DNA of 64,000 bases from Dromaius novaehollandiae. Its lineage: Eukaryota; Chordata; Aves; Casuariiformes; Dromaiidae. Both the position numbers and the translations under genes were made by a program. The notes beneath the pieces are model-generated. The model did no database searches, had not been told where the DNA came from, and worked only from the letters and a program-made list of their open reading frames with translations. This document shows, in pieces, positions 37,500-48,750 of the stretch; the first letter of the stretch is position 1; the number at the start of each line of letters is the position of its first letter. The DNA lies in the NCBI RefSeq assembly GCF_036370855.1, contig NC_088101.1, positions 6,703,501-6,767,500 of the forward strand, read 5' to 3'.

Positions 37500-38070
37500 G
37501 GTGGTTCTTGGAGCTGCCTTGTGGTGTCTTTCCTGTTTTTGGTTGTCTCTTATACTTCTGTTTAAGTTTTGCTTCTTCCTCCATTTTCTCCCACCAATGT
37601 TTGTTTGTCTCTTCATCTAGACTTTCAGTTTGGATGTGCTACCCTATGTTTTTCAGAGCTTGGGTGGCTGTGTGTGTTACAGTATTTTCGTAGCATGAAA
37701 GATATCTTGAGGTATTTGCTACTTTTTCCTGCAGCATCTGATCTATTTTGTAGCTCAGTCATGCAGGTCTTTGGTCAGGTGTGGTGGAAGATGGAGCTGC
37801 TAACTGAGTTGTGAGGGCTTCTTCTCTTGACTTCTTGGGAGTATCCTAAGGGAGGTCAGGAGTGTTCCTGTTCTTAAACTTGACTTACCCATTACTGTGT
37901 TACTTCATTTCCCTGCAGGAGTTTGGAGGCCTTGGGGAAATGCCCTAGCTAAGAGCTTGGGTGCTGATATACCACCTTCCAGGAATGGTTGGTAAGCTAC
38001 TGTTCACTTGTGTGCCTAAAACAGCATGAAAGCCTTGGTTGAACTGAAATAAATGTTATGTAAAAACTGT
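37500..38070. other. Unit A intergenic stretch, nothing recognised
   Basis: T-rich DNA after the plus-oriented module, with AATAAA at 38050. It is absent from unit B. No feature was recognised. Confidence 0.5.
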
Positions 38071-38074
38071 GTGT

Positions 38075-38810
38075 GCTTAGCCACTGTAGCAGGGTCTGAC
38101 CCTAGGGTTCTGCTGAGAAGTTCAAAGCCAAGTCAGAGTGAAAATGAGCATGTTTAATATCACATGTGCAGCATTTCCAGCTGGAGCTGGGTGCTGCTGA
38201 AGAGGGACCCTGAACAAAGAAATCCCTGGGCAATTGTAACTCTTCAGTCTAAGTTCTCCACCCCTTGTGTGGTAGTTGGGACTACCAGCAATACTCAGGT
38301 GTGGGGTCTTCCTGTTCCTCCTTGGGTCCTATTGCTGTCCCTAGGCAGGCTGTCTCTTTCCTCTTCTCTACTGCTGTGACTTGTGCTGAGGGATGTGCCT
38401 TTGTTCCTTGCTGGGTCCTGCCCTTGTCTCCCAAGGTCCTGAGGAGGAGGAGGTGGTAATTCCAGGCCACCCCAATGGACCCTGCCCCAGCAGGGAGAGG
38501 AGGCTTTGTTTCTCAAGGTCCTGATGCCCAGGGGCACAGGCCTTATTTCAAAGTCCTGACATCCTCCCTTTCAGAGTGTGAGGCACAGGAATGCAGACTG
38601 CTTGTGACTTCCTCCTCTTTCCAGCCTGAACCAGCTCTGGGGCCCTCTTTCAGCTAACATGATGAGTCACCTGAGTGTGGCTTAAGGCTTCAGCAAATCT
38701 AGCTGCTCCTGCTAAGCAAGTCTCTTAGCAGTTGTTCTAAGCAGCTACCCCTGGACAGCCCCAGTCCAGTGCTCTTTAACAGGAAATACTCCAGGTGTTG
38801 AGGTGTCAGA
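38075..38810 (-). mobile_element. Solo-LTR-like element, minus orientation (unit A)
   Basis: Shares its order of blocks with the LTRs at 42140-42872 and 47165-47808 (CTGAAGCCTTA, AAATAAGGCCTGT, ATCAGGACCTTGAGAAAC, GGCTCC/GTCAGACCCTGCT near the end). No coding remnant adjoins it, so it is probably a solo LTR. The exact ends are uncertain. Confidence 0.65.
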
Positions 38811-40430
38811 GAGTGGGTTGTGCCACTTGACCACTGAGGACAAAGCAAACAGTCTTTCCATGCTCTGCTTTTTCTGTTTGTGCAACAGTTTGTCACTTTC
38901 CCTTGATGCATGCTCTTAAGAGCTAAAGAGTGATGCTTCCAAGCAGGGAATCTGGGCCTGTTGCAAACAGGGCATGTCAGAGCCTTCCAGGTCTGTGGCT
39001 TCTGACTCCCTTCAGGGTTTTTCTTGCATGTCTCAAGAAGAGCCCTGAGAAGAAAAGAAGTCTTTATTTGTTGTTTCTGTGGAAAAAGAGCAAGTGTCCA
39101 AGTAAAACTAAGAAGGTGTTGCATGTGTTTGCTGCTTAGACTAGCTTTATGGGTGTGTAGAGTGAAGTGCTGTTTTGAAACTGCAGTGTAGGGTTTCCCC
39201 AGAGAGAACAAATGGAGCTGCTTGTTGTCTGAGGTGTCCCTGGCAGAGCTGATCACTTATTGAATAGGGTTATTTGGGAAGAGATGCTTGGTTTATTTTA
39301 AACTCTTTAAGACTTCATTTGATGCCCAGTGCTGCTGGTGCCCACAACACTGTTGTGTCCTTGTTGGGAATTGCTTCTGAGTCCCTTGGAGTGGGAGGGG
39401 AAATGGGGCAGGGACTGTGTCAGAGCAGCAAGTGGGAGCTGGAACTGGCACATGGCCTTCTTGCTCTGTAAGAGAAAACAGTCCTTTGAAGTTCCAGTTG
39501 TTGTCCCAACTGGAATGCAGGCACTGAAGGAGAGGAGTAAACAGTGGCCTGGAAGAGACCATCCAGGCTCTTCCTGAATGAGCAGTAGTTGGGGGTAGTT
39601 GCATTAGGATGTGCCATCTCTCTTAACTTTATGTTAAAATTAAGAGAGCAAGTCTAAGCAAATGCTTGTCAGCCAACAAGTGTCAACTAACAACAAAGCA
39701 GGAAAAGCCTCAGGCAGTGAAGAGCTCTTCTCCCATGCACAAGGTGTTTCCTGGGTTTTTTGGTCAGCAAACTGAATTGATTCAGGCCCTGGAGTGGAAA
39801 CCCAATGTGGTGGGAACCCAGGTCTTGGCTCCAAGTCAAGGCAGGTGGTGAGGAAGGCCTTGGGAGTCAGGGTGCCCTGGGTCTGCTCCTGGGAGCTCCT
39901 CACAGCTGTAGCACAAGCAGATGCTGCCTCCAATTCTCCTGCCATGGAGGGGCTGGGGTGGGCAGGAAGGCAAGGAGGGGAGCCCTTGGCATGAGCCCTC
40001 AGAGTTGTCCCAGTGGGACCTGGTGCTTCTTGACTGCCCCAAAGCAGCAGGTCTGATCTGGTGCTGATTAACTAATTAAAACTGCCTGAATTTCCCTAAC
40101 TGAAGGAGGGAAGGAAATGAGTGTGACCTCCCCCCCAACACCCCTTCCCATGATAATGGAGGAGGGACTGCTGTTTGTGCTCTGCCAGGGTGTGGATTTT
40201 CTCCCCTTCCTGGTTTTTGACAGCTGGTTTTGATGCTTTTTCTTCCCTGTTTTGGGGACAGTGCTTCTTGAGGCAGGTGGCTCCTTCCCAGAAGCTGCTG
40301 GTGAGGTTGCTGCTTTCCAGTGTCTCTAAGTGGGTGCTTGGAGCTTCTCAGCACTGTCCCCTCCCTGGGCACCTGTTGGTGTTACTCCCTCTTTTGCCCT
40401 AGGGGCCCTTTGCCTCAAGGCTGCCTTTGT
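38811..40430. other. Unit A stretch upstream of the heat-shock-type promoter
   Basis: Moderate-GC DNA. Bases from 39267 on match 50129 onward in unit B closely, and 38967-39017 is also kept. No exon or RNA gene was recognised. Confidence 0.5.
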
Positions 40431-40432
40431 CC

Positions 40433-40500
40433 TTCCAGGAGCTTCTGGAAGCTTCTGGGGCTGCCTGTGGGGCGGGGCTGCAGCTGATTGGTGGAGGGGT
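40433..40500 (+). promoter_or_regulatory. Possible heat-shock promoter (HSE, GC box, CCAAT), unit A
   Basis: Five heat-shock-element units in strict 5-bp register: TTC 40433, GGA 40438 (one mismatch), TTC 40443, GAA 40448, TTC 40453. A GC box (GGGGCGGGGC, 40469-40478) and an inverted CCAAT (ATTGG, 40487-40491) follow at once. This is the layout known for HSF1-responsive promoters. A G-rich leader and a donor-like CTGAG|GTCAGT near 40719 follow. Confidence 0.5.
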
Positions 40501-41399
40501 GGGGCTGGTGTGAGCTGGTGGGGGGGCTGTTGTGGGGGAGGGGGGAGTGACAGGAGCTGCCTCAGGGAGTGGGGGGGGCTTCCCCCAGGCTGTGGGGGGG
40601 CTGGGTGCCTCTTGCAGGGGGTGGCTGCCCCGGGCCGTGGGAGCCCTGCTGTGCTGGAGGCAGTGGGTGGCTGGGGAGGAGGAGGTGGGGACACCAACCC
40701 CTTTGCAGAGCTCTGCTGAGGTCAGTGCCTGAGCCCGGGGGCAGGGCAGGAGGGACAGCTGGGGACAAGGCTGGTGAGAGGCCTGAGCTGGGGAGGCTGT
40801 GAGCTCCTGCCTCCCGGCAGCTGCAGCAGGGCTGCTTGTGCCTGCTGACCCGAGGGTCTGGGCAGGGCCCTGTGCCCAGTAGCTGAATGGGGCAACAAGC
40901 CCTGGTAGGACAGTTGGGAAAGCAGCTGGCTCTGGAAGGGGCTCATGCAGCTTTTGCATTTGGATGTGTGATGTGCTGAGGGGGAGCAGCAGGTGACAGT
41001 GCCTGGGGGCTCCTTTCAGCAGGCAGCAGTCCCCTGTCTTCCTGCCAGACATGCTGTCATGGCACAGGCATTGCTTGTTGGGGGCTTTTTTTCCTAGGCC
41101 CTGTGCTCTTTGGAGAGCCCTTTTTAGTCTTTCTCATGAGAGGTTGTGAAGCTTGATGGGCCTGAGATGTTAGTGGCTTGTCAGAGGAGCCATCCAGTGA
41201 GGTGAGTTGCTGCATGCTTTGAGTTTCCAGTCTCTGCCTAGTCCATTGACATGGGTGTTGATCACCCCAATGGGCTTGAATAAGCTTTGCTTGGAGGTAC
41301 AACAGTGTAGTGATTGCCCCTGTGTTTCAGTATGTGGCATGCCAAGTCCTGTAGCTAATCACGGGGTACAATTGGGTTGACTCTGCTTTTCCCCTGCAG

Positions 41400-41507
41400 G
41401 TCTTAGAAGAGTGCTGTGTCTCATGAACATGGCAAGATGGGGTCTGCTCCCAAGGCAGACATAACTGGCATCCGAAGGCTGCCATCAAAAGCTGAAAAAT
41501 GTACCTG
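41400..41507 (+). other. Candidate ATG-bearing exon, unit A
   Basis: A good acceptor (TTTTCCCCTGCAG) ends at 41399 and a donor (CCTG|GTATGT) starts at 41508. An ATG at 41437 opens MGSAPKADITGIRRLP and stays open to the donor. It lies about 0.7 kb downstream of the HSE promoter's donor-like site, as a second exon would. No following exon is recognised before the LTR at 42140, so the gene may be truncated. I do not recognise the protein. Confidence 0.4.
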
Positions 41508-42139
41508 GTATGTTGTCTGCCTCGTGTTGCTTTGACTTTTTAGACATGATAGAAGTCAAATAGGACTGCTTCAGAGACTGCCTAAAACTATTTTATCTGT
41601 CAAGGAGATTCCCCAACTGCCTTCTACTATAGGGTGTGTGCAGAAACTGAGTGGTGTGTAAAACTAGCCCTTACCAGCCCCCCAGGAGACTCCTGAGCTT
41701 AGGACAGTGTGTTTCAACATGACTGCTTTGTGAGCTCTTGTGAGCACAGTCCAAATCTCTCCTGAATGTAGTGGGGCCAGGAGGGACTTGTGGGAGGAGC
41801 AGGGGGTTAAGAGTGTTGCCCTTCTGGTGACAGCTGGAACAGAGGCTCAAAAGGAGAGCAAGGGCAGTTTGGGTGGTTTGAGAGGGGATGAATTATTTCC
41901 AGAGCTGCTGAGAATGAGTAGCCCTCTTGGGAGGGGGGAGTATTGGCAGGCAAGGCCCTATTTAAATCCTTTAGTACTGCTGAACTGTGTCTTAAAATCG
42001 TGTACAAGGTAAAGCCCTCGGGTAATAAGCAGAGAAATTGTCAGGCATGACACTAACCCTTGAGCATGGGGCTTCCCAAAGAGGCTCAGACCAGCAGTTG
42101 GTATTGCTCCAACAGTGTTAGGGAAGGTTAGGTTTGCTG
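41508..42139. other. Unit A stretch between candidate exon and LTR
   Basis: Would be an intron or 3' flank of the candidate gene. A T-rich start and nothing recognised. It matches 52372-53003. Confidence 0.5.
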
Positions 42140-42872
42140 CCCACCACAGCAGGGTCTGACCCTAGGTTCCTGCTGGGAAGTGTGGAGCCAAATCCAAGTG
42201 AATGAAATGAATTTTAATGGCATGTGTGCAGTGATTGCAGCTGGAGCTGGGTGCCTCTGGAAGGGGACCCTAAGGAAAGGAATCCCTGGGCAACTGTAGC
42301 CTTTGAATCCAAGGACTCCACCCCTCATGTGGTAGTTGGGACCAACAGTGATATTCAGCTCTGGGGTCTCCTGTTCCTTATTGGGTCTCATTGTTGTCCC
42401 TGGGCAGGCTGTTTCTTTCCTCATCTTTACTGGTGTGGTTTCTGCTGAGGGATGTGCCTTTGTTCCTTGTTGGGTCCCTCTGTCTCTCAAGGTCCTGAGG
42501 AGGAGGAGGTGGTTGCAGACCACAACTCTCCCTGCCCCAGCAGGGAGAGGAGGCTTTGTTTCTCGAGGTCCTGATGGCCAGCACAGGCCTTATTTCAGAG
42601 TTGTGACATCCTCCCTTCTGGAGTGTGAGACACAGGGATACAGACTGCTTGTGATGTCCTTGTCCTTCCAGCTGGAGCTGGCCCTGGGGCCTCTTTTCCT
42701 GAGCTGGATGCAAGTCCCTCCTGTTCTCTGAGTGTGGCCTAAGGCTTCAGCAAATTGAACTACTCATGCCAAGTGTTTATAGAAGTTGTGCTGGGCAGCT
42801 ACCTCTAGACAGTTTCAGTTCAATGTTCTTTAGCAGTCCTCCCTTTGTTTTTATTAAGCATCCCTGCTAACA
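42140..42872 (-). mobile_element. 3' LTR of endogenous retrovirus, unit A
   Basis: On the minus strand it begins TGTTAGCAGGG at 42872, immediately after the env remnant, and ends in a CA near 42140. It belongs to the same LTR family as 38075-38810 and 47165-47808. It carries ATTAAA near 42215 as a possible poly(A) signal. Confidence 0.7.
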
Positions 42873-43250
42873 CTTGAAACAGTCCTCAGTCTTCTGAGGC
42901 AGACTGTCACTTTCCATAATTTCATGTATAATATGGTTGTAAGTGATAGGCATGACACAGCTGAACTTAACTACTACTGGGTGCAGCAGGTGATTATAAA
43001 TCCCTGTTGTGCTTGGTGACCATCCTAGGAGTGTTTCCCACCCATGATGGTCTCCATCCTTCCTTATCCTTTCTAAGACATGGTATCTCTTCTGTATCAT
43101 GAGTGGTGGGAGTTCTTGTCCATTGTTTTGGATGCCTTCTAGCAGTTGATGCAGGTCATCATGTTGTAGTAGCTTTTTCACCAGTGTAAGATGTATTCCA
43201 GTGGGGGTAGGTAGTAAATTCTGAGTCAATGTATAATTAGATGGTAACAA
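42873..43250 (-). pseudogene. Retroviral env remnant (transmembrane subunit end), unit A
   Basis: A minus-strand frame with GWETLLGWSPSTTGIYNHLL, typical of the region before the membrane anchor of gammaretroviral-type transmembrane subunits. It sits between the integrase end and the LTR, as expected for env, but nearly all of the surface subunit is missing. Confidence 0.55.
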
Positions 43251-43384
43251 CTGTTAAGATCTAACAGGAGCTGAATGATTGAAGTTGCATCCCATAATTT
43301 TGGTCCAGTTATGAACACAAATATTTGAGTCACTACTTGTGTTTGCAGCAGTGGTGTCTATGAATATAAGACTGCCAAGGGTTC

Positions 43385-43823
43385 TCATACATGCCCGTAT
43401 CTTTCCAGTGTATGCAAGTACAGTTCAACTTGAACAGCCAAGTAAGAACACAGCATGGCAGTATGTGGCCTGTCCCACTTAGGTTCTGACTTGGATTTTT
43501 GTAGAAATGTTTTACCTAAAGCTTCATCCCCAGGGTGTCTGTCATGTGCCTGAATGTCAGATGGTACTGGCTGAAACCAGGGAGCCTGATTTTGTGAAGC
43601 CTTAAGCTGCTCCTGTAAAGCTAGTACATGTTGTGTCACTTGTTCATCTCTAACAGGCTGGTCTTAGCAGGGGTGTAAGGCCCTGGTATGGCTCAATGTC
43701 TCCCAAAGGGAATTTCTGCTGGTGTTGCCCCTCTGGGTTGTCATGGGGCATTTCAAACATCCCATAGAGCTAAGTTCAATGCCTCTGGCCATTTTAGAGC
43801 TCTGTGTGTGTGTGTGCATATTC
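43385..43823 (-). pseudogene. Integrase C-terminal remnant, unit A, cut by the duplication junction
   Basis: A minus-strand frame with PGDEALGKTFLQKSKSEPKW resembles the SH3-like end of integrase. Upstream pol is missing because the tandem duplication junction falls in a (TG)n run at 43802-43818. Confidence 0.65.
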
Positions 43824-44064
43824 CCCCCATCATGCTTGGGGATGGAGGCTAAGTCCTGCATTTCTGGTGCTCCCAGACAGGCCCCAGGGGCTCGTTTGGG
43901 GGCTCCAAAATGGAGGCTCATCCTGCAAGTCTGGGGCTCAAGCCCAGGCTTCTGGGACTGGTCTCAGAGCTCAGAAAGGGGGCTAGGTCCTGGGTTTGGG
44001 TGCTGGAGAGCAGGTTCAGGGGGCTGTATTGGGCCTTTGGCCCCTGCACCCCTCCGGCCCCTAA

Positions 44065-44490
44065 GCCCCTTCCGCCCCACGGCCCCATCAGCCCCTCCGC
44101 CCCCCGGGCCCCCTGCCCCTCCGCCCCCCGGGCCCCCTGCCCCTCCGCCCCCCTGCCCCTCCGCCCTCCGCCACTCCGCCCCTGCGCCCCTCCGCCACTC
44201 CGCCCTCCGGCACTCTGCCACACCACCCCTCCGCACTCCGCCCCTGTGCCACTCCACCCTGCGCCCTCCGCCCTTCCGCCCTCGGCCCTCTGCCCCCCGC
44301 ACCTCTGCCCCCCGCACCTCCGCCCTTTCACCCTCCAACGTTCCGCCCTCCACCCTTCTTCCCTTCTGCCCTTCCACGCTCCGCCCCTCCGCCCTCCTGC
44401 CCCCCCACCCATTCCACCCTTTCCGCCCTTCCGCCCCTCCAGCCTTCCGCCTCTTCCCCCCCTCTGCCCCTTCCACCCTGCCGCCTCATC
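44065..44490. repeat. CCGCCCCT minisatellite, unit B, short
   Basis: Counterpart of the 3.4-kb array of unit A, but about eight times shorter and less regular, with CCCCCGGGCCCC variants at its start. Confidence 0.85.
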
Positions 44491-44499
44491 CGCCCTGGA

Positions 44500-45187
44500 A
44501 GGGCCACGGCCACGGTGAAGCGGTGGAAAAAAGAGCCATGGCCATGGCCAGCTGGCGGGCCGAAGGAAGGGCCACGGCCAGGGTGGGCGGGCAGAAGGAA
44601 GGAAGGAAGGAAGGGCAGGCGGGCTACAGCCAGGGCGGGCGGAAGGAAGGAAGGAAGGTCCACGGCCAGGGCGGGCGGAAGGAAGGAAGGGCCAGGGCGG
44701 GCGGGCGGAAGGAAGGAAGGGCCACGGCCAGGGCGGGCGGGTGGGTGGGCGGAAGGAAGGAAGGAAGGGCCACGGCCAGGGCGGGCAGGCGGGCGGAAGG
44801 AAGGGCCACGGCCAGGGCGGGCGGGCGGGCGGAAGGAAGGGTCACGGCCAGGGCGGGCGGGCGGAAGGAAGGAAGGGCCACGGCCAGGGCGGGCGGACGG
44901 AAGGAAGGAAGGGCCACGGCCAGGGCGGGCGGGCGGAAGGAAGGGCCACGGCGCGGGCGGGCAGGCGGGCAGAAGGAAGGAAGGGCGGGCCACGGCCAGG
45001 GCGGGCGGGCAGAAGGAAGGGCGGGCCACGGCCAGGGCGGGCGGGCAGGCCGAAGGAAGGGCAGGCAGGCCACCACCAGGGCAGGTGGAAGGATGGGCGG
45101 GCCACCACCAGGGCGGGCGGGTGGAAGGAAGGAAGGGCAGGCGGGCCACCGCCAGGGCGGGCGGAAGGAAGGAAGGGCGGGCAGGCC
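44500..45187. repeat. GGGCCACGGCCAGGGCGGGC minisatellite, unit B
   Basis: About 18 units, against about a dozen in unit A, with more homogeneous GGGCGGGCGGAAGGAAGG tails. It runs directly into the shared region at 45198. Confidence 0.9.
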
Positions 45188-45197
45188 CTCTCACTCC

Positions 45198-47164
45198 CTC
45201 ATTCCCTCCCCCTCTCCCCCCACCTTTTCTTCTACCTGGGCACTTCCAGTTGAGTGCTTGGCCTCAAGCCAGGGCAAGTCTCTCACCAATTCAACAAGGC
45301 CCAAACAGCACCCCTGATTTTCAGCTAAGTTTTTGAGTATGGAATAGCAATAACCCAATCCCACCAAGAGTGCCTCTACTACAGAGTTACTATGACACAC
45401 AGGACAGCATTCAGATCTAGGACACCCCCACTGACACCACTTTCCCTTCTCACCATAGTCTAATTCCAACAGATGCTTCTTCCCCTGGACAACAGCATGA
45501 AGTCACCACGGCTTCAAGTTGTTTTTAAAGCAGTTACACACCTAAAGGTACTACAGAAAGAGACAGGATAATCCTCAACAGAAAAAGACAAGCTAACAGT
45601 CCTTTCCCAAGCCAGGGCCCTCTAGGAAGGGAGCATTTCAACACCAGAAAGAGGACCAGAATGGGAGCAGTCCCTCTGCCTCAGCTTAGGAAGCCAGGGA
45701 GCAGTAAAAGCAAGAACTCAATTCTGTCCTCCAGAGCAAGGCCAGAGCTGGAGACAAGACAGAGTAGCTGGGAGCATTAGGTCTCATGCTTATGTTAGGT
45801 CTGTCCCTACGCCAAGCAGGACTCGTGGATGGTTAACTTCACTAGGCCTGTACATAACACTAGCCCTGCTCTGAGCTGCAGCCCTTAGCTTCCCTGCTAC
45901 AGCAACCCCAGTGCTCCCTTGCTTGTCCACACAGGTAACTGGTTTCTGTCCCCCTCCCCACCCCCTTTGTGGCTGCGTAACTCCATACATCCACATGTCA
46001 CATTAAATGGAAGGGGAGGACAGAGGCCAGGATTCCCTCATCAGCAAGGACACAGCCTGCACACATCCACCCACCAGCTCACAGCTCCAGTGCTGCCCTG
46101 CTGCAAAATTAAAGCAGGCCTCCCTTTGTGAGGACAGCAGTGAGACAGGAAACCATATATTCCACACCATTAACCCTCAAGTACACTTCCCTCTAACCAA
46201 GCTCCAGACTATCAAGCCTCTACAACCTGCAACAGTTGGGTTTCAGCTATTTCAGCTTAACACTGGATACACTGAACTATTTAGCAGCTTAACACCCTTG
46301 GCACATTTAACTTTCACACCCAGAGATTAGCCTGAGAGTGCAGCCACTTTATAGGTCAAACCCTCCCACAGTGGAGTCTAGCTTTTTCTTAAAAAGAAAA
46401 ACCTTCACCCCCCTGAGACACTTTCAAAGCCATTTGTGGTTTTTTATATTGGTCTCTTCAGGGCAAGCATCTGAAGAGAAGCAGTGTCTGAAGACCCTGT
46501 CACACAACACTAAGACCTCCCAGTCACTGCTAGAACTCCTCCCCAGCACACCTCACTGTATCCCCCAGCTCTTACAGGTGCACCTCACTGGGACATGCCA
46601 GGTGAGGGTAACCACCTCACCACCCCCCTCCCCAGACCCCTTCACAGCTGGGACACTGAGTGGGTGGCATGCCCACTGCTAGTTACTGCTTGTAAAGCAT
46701 TTCCATGTGACTACACTAATCCCAACACAAGCTTTGAGCTCACCACAAGAAAACCCTCTGTGTCATCAGACAGAATCCACAAGGAAATCCTGACTATCAA
46801 CTAGTCAAGCATCTTGTAGTTCAGCAAGACAGGAACTCAATGAGCCTGGAGTTGAACAGTGCTGACCCCTCCAAAAGGCAAGCCTGCCAAGAGCCATGCT
46901 TTGCACTTTCAGCTACTTCCAGAGAAGCAAGACTCTGCACACTGGGCAGCACAGGGTGTCCTATCATTTTACCCTTGATGTGGTAGCTGGCCCCCTTCTG
47001 TGTCCTGGGGGCATAAGCCATGTCTTTAGCTAGGGCAGCAGCAGCTCAGGCTTTTGAAGCCCAGAGACTGCAGCAGAGCTCTCCTGCAGCTGCTTCTCTC
47101 TTCTCAGCTGCAGCACTCCACATGCCTTTGGAGAGCTCCAGAGAGAAACAAGAGCATCCAAAGG
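45198..47164. other. Unit B single-copy-like region, nothing recognised
   Basis: Closely matches 33441-35410. No gene is called, for the same reasons as in unit A. Confidence 0.5.
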
Positions 47165-47808
47165 TGTTACAAGACAACCCTGAGAAGCTCAGAAAGAATG
47201 TCTGAAGTAGGTACATTTGGATAACTTCTATCTTAGCTAGAAGTTGCTTAGCATGAGTAGCTAAATTTGCTGAAGCCTTAGGCCGCGCTCCTAGTTCGGT
47301 AAGAAAGGGCCTCAGAGCTGGTGCAGGCTGGAAAGATGAGGGAGTTACAAGCAGCCTGCATTCCTGTGCCCCACTCTCCGAAAGGGAGGATGTCAAGGCT
47401 GAGAAATAAGGCCTGTTTGGGTGCCAGGACCTTGGGAAGCAAAGCCTCCTCTCACTGTTGAAAACAGTGCTGATTAAGGGGTCTGGATTATGTCCTCTTC
47501 CTCAGGACCTTGGGAGATAACACCTATTGACCTAGCTGGGGCAGTGTTAACTGATCAGGACCTTGAGAAGCAGGGGTGGGACCCAGGGAATGAAGAAATC
47601 ACTAACCAATCACTGTAAAAGGGAAAGTCGCAAATCTGGCAATTTGTGTGTATAAATGCTACTTGAAAAGTTGGGGGGGTGTGCTTGATTTGTGGGAAAC
47701 CACTGAGCACCCAGGCTCGCGCAACTCTGAAATAAACAAATGTCTCTCCTGAGTGTGTAATTATTGGCTTATTGCACACCGGGCAACAAATCCGCTTTTC
47801 AGACAACA
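47165..47808 (+). mobile_element. Solo LTR inserted in unit B
   Basis: 644 bp beginning TGTTACAAGA and ending GACAACA, flanked by AAGG on both sides (47161-47164 and 47809-47812). Unit A has one uninterrupted AAGG at the same place. A TATA box (TATAAAT, 47651) and AATAAA (47731) give the usual U3-R-U5 order on the plus strand. It is related to the minus-strand LTRs of the window. Confidence 0.9.
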
Positions 47809-47812
47809 AAGG

Positions 47813-48750
47813 GAGCTGGAAAGAGAGGAGACACTCATTTCTCCTCAAAACATAGCACTGCCAAGCATCTGCCAAACATGGCTGTGAAGCTATCTGACCA
47901 AACTTGGGAGGTCTTTGAACACTTTGTGTTTTGTCTCTCATTCTTCTCTGCTAGGCTTGATTACAACAACACTGCTTAATTTAAGCTTGAAGCATGAAGA
48001 TTTCTTGAGAAGACCTGCCTTAAGTACTGGGACATTTGGAAAAACACTCTCACCTCCATCTCAGAAGGCACAGGCATAGTCAAGGAATGACTCTGACCCA
48101 ACTCTGTCATAGGAACTGGGTTTTGTGGTCAGAAAACAATGCTTTTGAAGAACTCCCTCCTGAGCTGGTCATCTAAGCATCTTTCACAGCCTCCCCACCT
48201 TCTTCCCCCCTCCCCCCAGCATAAAATAGCCTTTCCTGCAAGATAAGGAGAGGCAATAAACAAGCTGCATGAAAGAGGAATTCAAGCCCTTTCAGCTGCA
48301 GGGATTCTACATCTGACCAGCTCCTTTGATTTCACACTTTTTGCTTTCCAAGAAATGAGACTGGGAGTTTTCAAGCTTCTCCTGGTGGGGCACTCTTCCC
48401 ATTTAAAGAGAGCAGCCCAAGAAGCATCCTACCAGAAGCTGAAGGGCACAGCTTTTCAACAGGGACTCCTCAGGAGATCAGAAGTATTAGCCCCTCAAAT
48501 CACAGAGTAACTCCTAGCAAGGAGCACTCAACCCTAGTTACATACTTACCTCCTAAGGAACAGGAAACACAGCAGGACTCCAGGAACAAACACAAGCTTA
48601 CAAGCCTGGGTGATCCAAACACACACAGACACACAGTCAGCCTTTGCACACCTACAGCCCTACAATGCCAGGGCACCACAGCAACTTTAAGAGTCACCTC
48701 ACACAGAGCTCCACACAGCATAAAACAGAGACAAACAACTAAACAGACCA
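47813..48750. other. Unit B region after the LTR, nothing recognised
   Basis: Matches 35413-36310 of unit A. No gene was recognised. Confidence 0.5.

Larger units (their letters stand above)
28263..43823. repeat. Tandem duplication unit A
   Basis: Matches unit B (43833 to about 54690) along its length, at an offset of 15,570 bp on the left, 11,757 bp in the middle and about 10,864 bp on the right. The shrinking offset reflects array contraction and deletions in B. Unit A ends inside a (TG)n run in the retroviral integrase region, then about 9 bp of filler, then unit B. Confidence 0.9.

Noticed and set aside
38164-38660. Plus-strand short frames in the LTR-like regions (also at 42224 and 53200)
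   Set aside because: They lie antisense to LTRs and change with the micro-inversion, so they are not genes.
43722-45336. 531-codon plus-strand frame across unit B arrays
   Set aside because: It runs through the duplication junction and two minisatellites into unrelated DNA, so it is a chance frame.
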